From assembly GCA_902767775.1 (NCBI GenBank), contig CACXIP010000005.1, positions 124,001-188,000 on the forward strand: a stretch of DNA of 64,000 bases. Direction: 5' to 3'. Numbering within the stretch: position 1 is the stretch's first letter; the number at the start of each line of letters is the position of its first letter. Shown piece by piece: positions 36,394 to 44,218 of the stretch. Under the pieces are notes generated by a model. The model saw only the letters and a program-made list of their open reading frames with translations. It had not been told where the DNA came from and did not search any database. A program made the translations under genes and the position numbers. The DNA comes from an uncultured Prevotellaceae bacterium. GTDB lineage: Bacteria > Bacteroidota > Bacteroidia > Bacteroidales > Bacteroidaceae.

Positions 36394-37482
36394 GTTGTGG
36401 TTTGATGTAGGAAGAGAATAAGATACAACATGGCTGTGCAAATCGCCTACGAGCAGATGGTTGTGGTTTGATGTAGGAAGAGAATAAGATACAACTTCTA
36501 TTGTTATCCGTGAATTGGGGCATACGTTGTGGTTTGATGTAGGAAGAGAATAAGATACAACGAGTATTTTTGATGCATAAGACATATCAGAGTTGTGGTT
36601 TGATGTAGGAAGAGAATAAGATACAACTATGCGGAGGATTTGTCATTCTTCGTCGCTGTTGTGGTTTGATGTAGGAAGAGAATAAGATACAACGAAGTCA
36701 GTTAAAACATCCAATGCGGTAGAGTTGTGGTTTGATGTAGGAAGAGAATAAGATACAACCACATACATTGCCTGTAATATACGATGCAAGTTGTGGTTTG
36801 ATGTAGGAAGAGAATAAGATACAACATGATAGCATTTACCGTGACGAGCGTCAAAGTTGTGGTTTGATGTAGGAAGAGAATAAGATACAACCATTGCTAT
36901 TAACGTAACTCGATACGTAAGGTTGTGGTTTGATGTAGGAAGAGAATAAGATACAACGCTGCACCTCATAGAGACTGGAGCCCTTAGTTGTGGTTTGATG
37001 TAGGAAGAGAATAAGATACAACATATATAACAAGAATATATAGTTTTGCCAGTTGTGGTTTGATGTAGGAAGAGAATAAGATACAACTATGGGCTTAAAG
37101 ATTTGTCTGTGCAGGTGGTTGTGGTTTGATGTAGGAAGAGAATAAGATACAACTGCCCAATGGCGTAATTAAGGCACAATCAGTTGTGGTTTGATGTAGG
37201 AAGAGAATAAGATACAACCGGTTGCGTTCTCAGTGGCTACCGTATCTGGTTGTGGTTTGATGTAGGAAGAGAATAAGATACAACAAGGTGGTTCAGGAGG
37301 CCATCAAGGCGGCTGTTGTGGTTTGATGTAGGAAGAGAATAAGATACAACGAGGCGGAACATCGGTGTGCGGAGAAGAAGGTTGTGGTTTGATGTAGGAA
37401 GAGAATAAGATACAACAGGGAGGACGGCATCTATGAACTTGACAAGGTTGTGGTTTGATGTAGGAAGAGAATAAGATACAAC
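36394..37482 (+). CRISPR. CRISPR array, 17 repeats of 36 bp, 16 spacers
   Basis: The 36-bp repeat starts GTTGTGGTTTGATGTAGGAA and ends AAGATACAAC; all 17 copies look identical. Repeats begin at 36394, 36460, 36526, 36592, 36658, 36724, 36790, 36856, 36922, 36987, 37052, 37118, 37183, 37249, 37315, 37381 and 37447. Spacers are 29 or 30 bp, all different. The GTTGT/ACAAC ends are complementary. The tracrRNA anti-repeat pairs with the repeat's 5' part, so crRNAs are read on the plus strand and the leader-proximal end is at 36394. Beyond 37482 only ~20 unique bases separate the last repeat from an interspersed repeat. Confidence 0.98.
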
Positions 37483-37953
37483 CACTGAAAGACTGGCAAG
37501 CAAGGGATAGAAAAATCCTTGGCGTACAGCGAAGCAAGAAAAAGTGCCAAGGCACTCGCAAAAAGGAAGAAAAAATTCATGATAAAATTCATGAGTGATT
37601 GATGGTAATTCATGTTTTTTCAACATATAATTGCCACAAATTATTCATTAATCATTCAAGTTCAACTTACAACTACCTTCAACTTGAGAAAGTCGTATCA
37701 TTAGTGTGCTTTCATGCCCTTTCGTGCCTTTCGTGGTTTTATCTATCCGTGCCCATCCGTGCTATCCGTGGTTTGTGCCTTTTCGTGATTTTCGTGGTTG
37801 ATATTGGTCAACGCCCCCTACCCCCTCTAATCTTAGAGGGGGAGATAGTTACATCCGCCAATTAGGGGATTCGTGTCCTTTCGTGTATTTCGTGGTTGAA
37901 AAATTTTCGTGAGTTTCGTGGTTGAAAAACTTCGTGTATTTCGTGGTTAAGGC
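37483..37953. repeat. Intergenic repeat mosaic behind the CRISPR array (A, F)
   Basis: Repeat A starts at about 37507 right after the array and runs to about 37650. 'TTTCGTGCC/ATCCGTG' microrepeats follow at 37700-37800, repeat F (CCCCCTCTAA-TC-TTAGAGGGGG) near 37820-37841, and more 'TTTCGTGGTTGAAAA' units to 37945. No gene. Confidence 0.75.
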
Positions 37954-37993
37954 AAAAAATGCTGCCCGGCTGTTGGAGCCAGGCAGCATTTTT
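37954..37993 (-). terminator. Terminator of the C10 protease gene
   Basis: The inverted repeat AAAAATGCTGCC ... GGCAGCATTTTT with inner GGCT/AGCC pairs lies 25 bases past the stop of the minus-strand protease gene. The T-run on the minus strand makes it an intrinsic terminator; the A/T symmetry would let it work both ways. Confidence 0.75.
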
Positions 37994-38017
37994 ATTGATG
38001 ACTGTTTAAGAATTGCA

Positions 38018-41000
38018 TCACTTAATCACGACCTTTCTACCACCACGGATGTAAAGGCCACGTTGGGGATGGAGGACGCGTTGACCGCTGAGGTTATAGT
38101 AGGGTTGCGAGTCGTCGCTGGCCTCGTGGCGTGGGACGTCAATGTCAGTATAGGTGGTGGTGTCGATGGTGAGACTCTCGAAACCGGTGGGCATGCCAAT
38201 GGCCTGGAAGCAGGCGCGGAAGGGTGAGCAAGAGGTGGCCTTTGGAACGACACTGCCACCCTGACCATCAGCAAAGGCAAAGGTCTCGGCACTGGGATGT
38301 TGCAGCTTTGTGAAGGAGCCGGCCATGTTGTAACGGCCTGCCGTCTGGAAGTAGATGCTGTCGCAGACATAGGCATCGGCAGCCGAGAAGGTGACGGGAT
38401 TGGTCAGTGCCTTGTCGGCCTTCAGACGGACGATGTAGGGTATGCCGAAGGAGGGCATGTCGGGGGTGTTGGTGAAGTAGACCTTGCCTGCCTGGTCGCC
38501 AACGAGCAGCATCTTCTCGAGGGTGAACGGCTCGCCTCCTGCTTCGCATTTCTGTGCCGTGAAAGGCAGGAGGAGGGTGGTGAATGCGTTGCGCTCGGAC
38601 TCGGTAAAGGTGCGCTTGTACTCAATCTGCTTGGCTGTAAACCAGCGGGGCGTCATGAAGTCGTAGCCGTCAGTCAGTTTGATGGTCTCGGCCTTGAATT
38701 CGGCATTGGCATACACCACCACGTTGCGACCCTCCAAGGAAGCGGGCTTGGGGTCGGTGTCGTCCAGGAAATACAGGCAGTTGGGATTGCTGTTGGGCGT
38801 CAGCGTCTTGACACCGGCGCCGTTCAGCTCTACGGCAAGGGCATCCTCAGGGATGGTGAAATCATCTTGGGGTGCGAAGGATGCTACCTTGCCGTCCTTT
38901 TTGAACACATTGATGCCAGGCACTGCAAGGATGTACGAATAAACGGATTTCGTGTCGTTGCCGATATTGTTTTTATATTCGCTTCGCAGCCAAAAGGCGT
39001 AAGTGTTGGATAACTCGAGCTTATCGTAATAGAACTTGACATCGGTGCTTGCTCCCGGGGCGATGGTCACATCCTCTTCGGTCAGTTCGTTGATGACATT
39101 GTAAGCGTAGCCTTCTTCAACAGGCTCCTCCCTGTAGATGACCATTGAGACCTTGCCTCTGTATGACTTGCTGGCATCAGGATTGCGCAAGGTAAGCGTG
39201 ACGTCCAGTTCATTTCCCATGATATCGTATTGCTTGTTGCCCTCATCATTGTTGGCTTCTTTCTTCACATTCTTCAGCTTCACCGTCTTTTCCAGGACGA
39301 TGTCGTCGTAATAGAAAAAGCCGTCGTAGGGGCCGATGACCAGCGGTACGAGGTCGCCCAAGACAAAGGCCTCAAAAAGAAGGCCTGTCTGGTAGGTTCT
39401 TTCTTCGCCAGCCGTGAATTTGAAAACGGCATCGACAGTCTTTCCTGCCGGGATGCTGCCAAAAATCTCCTTGAGTGGCTCTGCACTGATCATGGTGCCA
39501 TCCTTGGTTTCGCAGAGGATGAGTACACCGTCGTAGTCGAAGGCACTGCCGTTGGTGATGTTCATCACGGCAGTCACCTCACCGCCCTCTTTCAGGTCAC
39601 CCGAGTATTTGATGCTGTTGACCTTCAGGCGCAAATCGCGAGGATGGGGAGTCATCGTCAGCTGATTGCCACTGATGTCGACATCGATGAAGTTGTCGCT
39701 CACATCTTCGTTCTTCTCCCACTTCTCCGAGCCTTGCACACGGCTGACGGGATAGAGTTCGTAATGCCCATCGGCAAGTCCTTTCCCGAAAGTGATGGAA
39801 GCCTGTACGTTTTCCATGTAGGCTTTATATTTCAACGGCTTTCCCATGGCTGCCTCTACGACCTTCACCTGTTTTTTGTCCTGATAGAGTGCCAGGCCTA
39901 TGTCGTAGGTGTAGTCCTTCGACTGCTTGCTCAGATTTTGGAGTACCATGAGTGTCTTCACGGCAGGGAAATCGGTGTCGCCGGTGCGTTGCAGCTGTAA
40001 CGGCGTGTCCATCGACAACATGAATCCCATAGTACGCAGTGCCTCGCCCCAGGAATAGTTATTGTCAGTGGGTACGATGCCCGTTGTGACCTCGTAGGGG
40101 AAGTGGGGCAAGGCATTCTTGGCGTTGGCACTGGCAGACAGTTGGAAGAATCCGTCTCTGCTGCCGTCCCATCCCCAGTTGATGTGGAAGAAGTCGCCAA
40201 ACTTATAGCCGTCGATGATGAACTGATGTCCGTCGCCACCACAGATGATGGGGCGTTTCTTCTCCAGTTCGTTGTAAATCATGTTCTGCCACTCCCATTC
40301 CGTCACAAAGGAGCGCCGCGTCACTTCAATGCTGTCGCTGTTGTAGCCGAAAAAACGGACAAAACCAAGAGCCATCCTGTAGGAGTTCGACTGCGATGCA
40401 TCGCTGTAATATTCCATTTGGCTGGCTGCACCACAGTATTGCATCAACGTAGCCACGGCATCGCACGACTCCTTCGACGACTGGTCGGTGTAAGTATCGG
40501 TCATTGCCGCCCAGTTGAAGGTGACGGGGGGCAGTTCGGAGGTGTACTGAGTGGCTGGGAGGGTCGGCGTCTGAGCCTTAGGCCACTGGTGGTATTTCAT
40601 GACCATGGCCATCGCCGTAGCCACACAGCCTGTAGCACCATGTATATCCTTGTCTTCCGGGCCCTTGACAATCGGCGTCTGGTTGTTGTAGGGCTTGTCT
40701 TGTCCCCACTTCTGACTGATAAGCGGTGCTATCTCATTCTTCACCGGATAATCATTGACGGCATCATCTTGCTCGGCATCATCACCGCTCTGCTCTGCCT
40801 CTTCAATCTGCGAGGCATAGCTTTTCAGCAGTTCCATCATCGCGGGAGGCATCTGGTCGTCGAGCGACCCCTGGGGTGCATAGGCTAATATTTCCTTTGT
40901 ACGATTGCTGGCTGAGACGATGACGTAGCCGCCTCCTTCCAAATTGAAGGCATGCAGTTGGCGGAGACCCGTAGCTACCGTTTGCAACTTCTTGTCAGCA

Positions 41001-41134
41001 GCAACACGTCGTGCACCTGGCTGTTGTGACAGAAAGGCCTTGGCTTTCGCCATGGCTTGTTGTCGGTTGATATCAACAGCCTGAATGGTCATGCTTGCGG
41101 CTAAAACGAGAAGAGATAAGATGATTTTCTTCAT
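38018..41134 (-). CDS. Secreted C10 (streptopain/interpain-like) cysteine protease
   Basis: 1038 residues: signal peptide (about 1-19), a Spi-like propeptide (to ~130; FNLEGGGYVIVSASN is typical), then a C10 catalytic domain with Cys170 in HGATGCVATAMAMVM and His303 in GGDGHQFIIDGYK, followed by FHINWGWDGSRDGFFQL. A long beta-rich extension (about 340-960) precedes a C-terminal sorting-like tail (YYNLSGQRVLHP ... GLYIRGGRKVVIK). Relatives include interpain A of Prevotella intermedia and SpeB. Likely role: degradation of host, dietary or competitor proteins at the cell surface. The domain set is long for the family because of the extension. Confidence 0.9.
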   Translation of the reverse strand: MKKIILSLLVLAASMTIQAVDINRQQAMAKAKAFLSQQPGARRVAADKKLQTVATGLRQLHAFNLEGGGYVIVSASNRTKEILAYAPQGSLDDQMPPAMMELLKSYASQIEEAEQSGDDAEQDDAVNDYPVKNEIAPLISQKWGQDKPYNNQTPIVKGPEDKDIHGATGCVATAMAMVMKYHQWPKAQTPTLPATQYTSELPPVTFNWAAMTDTYTDQSSKESCDAVATLMQYCGAASQMEYYSDASQSNSYRMALGFVRFFGYNSDSIEVTRRSFVTEWEWQNMIYNELEKKRPIICGGDGHQFIIDGYKFGDFFHINWGWDGSRDGFFQLSASANAKNALPHFPYEVTTGIVPTDNNYSWGEALRTMGFMLSMDTPLQLQRTGDTDFPAVKTLMVLQNLSKQSKDYTYDIGLALYQDKKQVKVVEAAMGKPLKYKAYMENVQASITFGKGLADGHYELYPVSRVQGSEKWEKNEDVSDNFIDVDISGNQLTMTPHPRDLRLKVNSIKYSGDLKEGGEVTAVMNITNGSAFDYDGVLILCETKDGTMISAEPLKEIFGSIPAGKTVDAVFKFTAGEERTYQTGLLFEAFVLGDLVPLVIGPYDGFFYYDDIVLEKTVKLKNVKKEANNDEGNKQYDIMGNELDVTLTLRNPDASKSYRGKVSMVIYREEPVEEGYAYNVINELTEEDVTIAPGASTDVKFYYDKLELSNTYAFWLRSEYKNNIGNDTKSVYSYILAVPGINVFKKDGKVASFAPQDDFTIPEDALAVELNGAGVKTLTPNSNPNCLYFLDDTDPKPASLEGRNVVVYANAEFKAETIKLTDGYDFMTPRWFTAKQIEYKRTFTESERNAFTTLLLPFTAQKCEAGGEPFTLEKMLLVGDQAGKVYFTNTPDMPSFGIPYIVRLKADKALTNPVTFSAADAYVCDSIYFQTAGRYNMAGSFTKLQHPSAETFAFADGQGGSVVPKATSCSPFRACFQAIGMPTGFESLTIDTTTYTDIDVPRHEASDDSQPYYNLSGQRVLHPQRGLYIRGGRKVVIK

Positions 41135-41699
41135 TGTTGTAGTTTAGTTTGTTATTTGGTGTTTCCTTGGCTGCAAAGGTACACATTTCTCGCAAATTAC
41201 CACCAATTATATGTTAAAGAAAAACATGAATTACCAGGAATCACTCATGAATTATTTCATCAATTTTTTCTTCCTTTTTGCGAGTGCCTTGGCACTTTTT
41301 CAGACTTTCCTGTACGCCCAGGATTTTTCAAATTTTTATTACTTTTTCTTAAGCGAAGCGTTTTTTTATTTTCTTACTCCCCATTCGGCTCACGGCAGGC
41401 ATGGCTGAGAGACGCCATATATGGTCGTCTCTACCACGTTGCACCGCCATTCTTGTAGGGGTATCGTCTAAACTCCTAATTTGCATATAACTATGAACTA
41501 TGAATTATGAACTATGAACTATTCTTGCCCCTCCTAAACTCCAAAACTCCCCCCAAACGACCAAACGACTAACCCCCAAAACAACCAAACTGCGACAAAA
41601 GAAAAGGGTCTTTTTCGCGTCTGTCGCAGATGAGGTGGCCTGTCGCACACAGTGAGGGAAAAATAAAGGAAAAAACATTGCGGGCGCTCAAAACCGCCC
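41135..41699. repeat. Intergenic repeat mosaic (A inverted, B2)
   Basis: Upstream of the C10 gene lies repeat A in reverse orientation (about 41207-41385), then B2 (CCATATATGG core near 41418-41427), and 'AACTATGAATTATG' and 'AACGACCAAACGACT' microrepeats to about 41590. The remainder to 41699 is unique, with no gene. Confidence 0.7.
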
Positions 41700-41707
41700 T
41701 ATCTTTG
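41700..41707 (+). promoter_or_regulatory. -7 box (TATCTTTG) for the two small genes
   Basis: TATCTTTG followed by C fits TAnnTTTG and lies 120 bases before the ATG at 41827. The leader includes five 'AAAATTA' units (about 41737-41770), giving an unusually long A-rich 5' region. Confidence 0.5.
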
Positions 41708-41826
41708 CATCAGAAACAACGAAGACAGGGAAAATAAAATTAAAAATTAAAAATTAAAAATTAAAAATTGAAAACCTGTCGGAGGAAAGAAAAAGAAAAT
41801 AATAATAACAAAAAAAAGATACGATT

Positions 41827-42006
41827 ATGAAGACAATGGAATTAACCCCGACAACAGTTGCCAACTACAACAGCATGGCAATGACAACACGAGTGAGCAA
41901 CTTCAAAAAGGCTGCAAAGAAATTCTTCAAGGCCACGTACAGATTCTTTATGGTAATCAGCCCGGTCTACCCGCAGTATGTTGAGAGCCAGAAAAGAATG
42001 GCATAG
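41827..42006 (+). CDS. Small basic protein (59 residues), hypothetical
   Basis: ATG at 41827, TAG at 42004-42006. The product is rich in Lys/Phe (NFKKAAKKFFKATYRFF), with an amphipathic central helix and no signal peptide. It is preceded by an A-rich leader and followed at 62 bases by the PepSY-like gene; the stretches before both ATGs (AATAATAACA ...) resemble each other. Function unknown; a short regulatory or membrane-active peptide is possible. Confidence 0.5.
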   Translation: MKTMELTPTTVANYNSMAMTTRVSNFKKAAKKFFKATYRFFMVISPVYPQYVESQKRMA

Positions 42007-42068
42007 AATTCTTTTAAGAACCTGTAGGAAACAAGAAAACAATAATAACAATTAAAAAAGCAACAATT

Positions 42069-42419
42069 ATGAAATCAATGAAATATTTTTTGGCAGCACT
42101 CCTGTGCTTGATGGTGTCCACCGCATGTTTTGCAGGCGACCGTATCATTTCTCCCAATCAGCTCCCCAAGGCAGCTAAACTCTACATCCAAAAGAATTAC
42201 AAGGGCCAGGATATCGTCTATGCCGAGGTTGACTACGACTATGGCCACAAAAAGTATGAGGTGAAACTCATGAATGGAGTAGAACTGAAGTTCGATGCTC
42301 GCGGCAACTGCTATGAAATCGACCACGACGGCGATTACTACCGTGCCAGGACCCCGTACACCAGAGGGAAAGCCCATGTGAGAATCCATTACGATGACGA
42401 TGATGATTACGATGATTGA
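42069..42419 (+). CDS. Secreted PepSY-like (PF11396-type) protein
   Basis: 116 residues with a signal peptide ending CFAGD (about 23). The mature part has one PepSY-like repeat (LPKAAKLYIQKNYKGQDIVYAE and YEVKLMNGVELKFDARGNCYEID) as in the 'putative beta-lactamase-inhibitor-like' family of Bacteroidetes. It ends in an acidic run (YDDDDDYDD) that might bind calcium. Start at 42069 gives the signal; a second ATG at 42078 is equally possible. Confidence 0.75.
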   Translation: MKSMKYFLAALLCLMVSTACFAGDRIISPNQLPKAAKLYIQKNYKGQDIVYAEVDYDYGHKKYEVKLMNGVELKFDARGNCYEIDHDGDYYRARTPYTRGKAHVRIHYDDDDDYDD

Positions 42420-43012
42420 TAACGACGATTGATTACGACATTCTCTCACTAATTAATTGAACAGGGGTGTGTCAAAAAAAAATGACACGCCCCTATTCAT
42501 GCATAATTACATGGCAATGATATGTTGAAAGAAAAACATGAATTACCATCAATCACTCATGAATTTTGTCATCAATTTTTTCTTCCTTTTTTTGAGTGCC
42601 TTGGCACTTTTTCTTGCTTCGCTGTATGCCAAGTTTTTTTCTATCTTTTTATTCTTTTTCTGAAGCGGAGCGTTTTTTTATTTTCTCACTCATCTCTCTA
42701 ATCAGACTACTCCAATCAACGCCCCCTGACCCCTTCTAATCAGACTCCTCCGGCCTACGGCCACCTCCCCTTGGACAGGGGAGGAGTGGGGAGTGCCATT
42801 CGGCTCACGGCAGGCATGGCGGGGAGACGCCATATATGGACGTCTCTACCACGTTGCACCGCCATTCTTGTAGGGGTATCGTCTAAACTCCTAGACTCCT
42901 AAACTCCTCAAAAGATTCATATGCCCAAACAACCCAAACGACTAAACGACTAAACCACCAAACGACTAAACTATTTTTTGCCCATATGCAATCAAAATTG
43001 ATATTTTTTTAT
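42420..43012. repeat. Hairpin plus repeat mosaic (A inverted, B2)
   Basis: A 12-bp inverted repeat (AGGGGTGTGTCA / TGACACGCCCCT, 42463-42494, with an A-run loop) may end the upstream transcript. Repeat A in reverse orientation follows at about 42522-42695, then pieces of the F/CTCCTCCGG block (42715-42795), B2 (core near 42832-42841) and 'AACGACTAAACG' microrepeats to about 42970. No gene. Confidence 0.7.
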
Positions 43013-43020
43013 TAAGTTTG
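43013..43020 (+). promoter_or_regulatory. -7 box (TAAGTTTG)
   Basis: TAAGTTTG followed by C, 43 bases before the ATG at 43063, matches TAnnTTTG. No clear TTTG is seen at the -33 position. Confidence 0.5.
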
Positions 43021-43062
43021 CAAACAGAAGAATAATTTTCACACCTAAACACCTATACAACA

Positions 43063-43821
43063 ATGAAGATAATCAGAATTTTAATGATGCTCTTGTCACT
43101 GTTTGGATTGCAACAGGCTGATGCACAAGGTAACCGCAGCAGGGCAAGGCAAAGCAGGAAAAACATCAAGACAAACCTCCAAAATAATAAAGAAATGACT
43201 TTTAATTACGGACAACACACCTATACCATGCGTGGGACGCTGAGTATAGAAAGCTACGACCAACAGGCCACCGGTGAGGTTACCTTCACCCATGTGCCAG
43301 CCGATTTCGCAGAGTTTGAGGCAGTCTACAAACAGTTTCTCGGCAAGACACCGCATGGCACGGCAGCCATGATGCCCATGGCCATGGAACTGTACGGGCG
43401 CGACCGCGCGCTGGGCCTGCAATGTCTGGAACTGATTTGCTACCCATCGAACGTTCACTCTGTCACCTCCATCCTCGACACGAAATACAAGGCATCGTCG
43501 CAGTCGCCCGACAACGACCCGTACATACAGCGCTACCTGCCTGCTGCCGTGCTGAAGGGCGCCACACCCGACAACGCCTACAGTCCGCAGGAGCCTTACA
43601 CCGTGGAGATGAGGGCCAGTGTTAACTCGCATAAGCAGATGCAGTTTATGGGCAGCGGCACGGTGATGTACATATATGTCATGGGCAAGGGATGGGACAC
43701 CGAAAAGCGTCAGGTGGAGATTGTTCAAGAGCCTGGCAGCGAACTGCATCAGATGTTCAATTGCCCCTCGCTCTATACGCAGTGCAAGAACATCAAAGGG
43801 AAGTGGCAAGGACTGAAATAG
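43063..43821 (+). CDS. Secreted protein of unknown function (DUF6935-like)
   Basis: 252 residues, signal peptide ending QQADAQ (about 21). The core reads PADFAEFEAVYKQFLGKTPHG then AAMMPMAMELYGRDRALG, which I weakly associate with DUF6935 of Bacteroidales. A beta-rich end (VMYIYVMGKGWDTEKRQVEIV) follows. It stands alone between repeat mosaics with its own promoter. Function unknown. Confidence 0.6.
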   Translation: MKIIRILMMLLSLFGLQQADAQGNRSRARQSRKNIKTNLQNNKEMTFNYGQHTYTMRGTLSIESYDQQATGEVTFTHVPADFAEFEAVYKQFLGKTPHGTAAMMPMAMELYGRDRALGLQCLELICYPSNVHSVTSILDTKYKASSQSPDNDPYIQRYLPAAVLKGATPDNAYSPQEPYTVEMRASVNSHKQMQFMGSGTVMYIYVMGKGWDTEKRQVEIVQEPGSELHQMFNCPSLYTQCKNIKGKWQGLK

Positions 43822-44218
43822 AATGCACCACAGAAGGGCCGCGAAAGGTACCCTGACCCCTCCTAATCGGACTACTCCTGTCAACGCCCCCTGGCCCCCT
43901 CTAATCAGACTCCTCCGGCCTACGGCCACCTCCCCTCGGACAGGGGAGGAGTGGGGAGTGCCATTCGGACCACGGCAGGTATGGCTGAGAGACGCCATAT
44001 ATGGACGTCTCTACTACGCTGCACACGACATCTCAAGCGGACGCGATACATCGCGTCCCTACAGGTTACACCGCCATCCTTGAAGGGGTATGTCTAAACT
44101 CCTAATTTGCATATAACTATGAACTATGAATTATGAACTATGAACTATTCTTGCCCCTCCTAATCTCCTAAACTCCTTAAAACCTAAACCCCCAAACAAC
44201 CAAACCACCAAACCTAAA
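43822..44218. repeat. Intergenic repeat mosaic (B2 and inverted B1)
   Basis: Contains the 'CCCCTCTAATCAGACTCC' block, repeat B2 (core near 43997-44006) directly followed by B1 in reverse (GGACGCGAT-AC-ATCGCGTCC near 44038-44058), then 'AACTATGAATTATG' and 'AACCACCAAACC' microrepeats up to the next ATG. No gene. Confidence 0.7.

Noticed and set aside
36373-37626. Minus-strand open frames with repeated 'VVSYSLPTSNHN' or 'ILFSSYIKPQ' peptides
   Set aside because: They are translations of the CRISPR repeats, not proteins.
42463-42494. Hairpin AGGGGTGTGTCA/TGACACGCCCCT as intrinsic terminator
   Set aside because: Stem is good but there is no T-run after it, so it is only mentioned as a hairpin.
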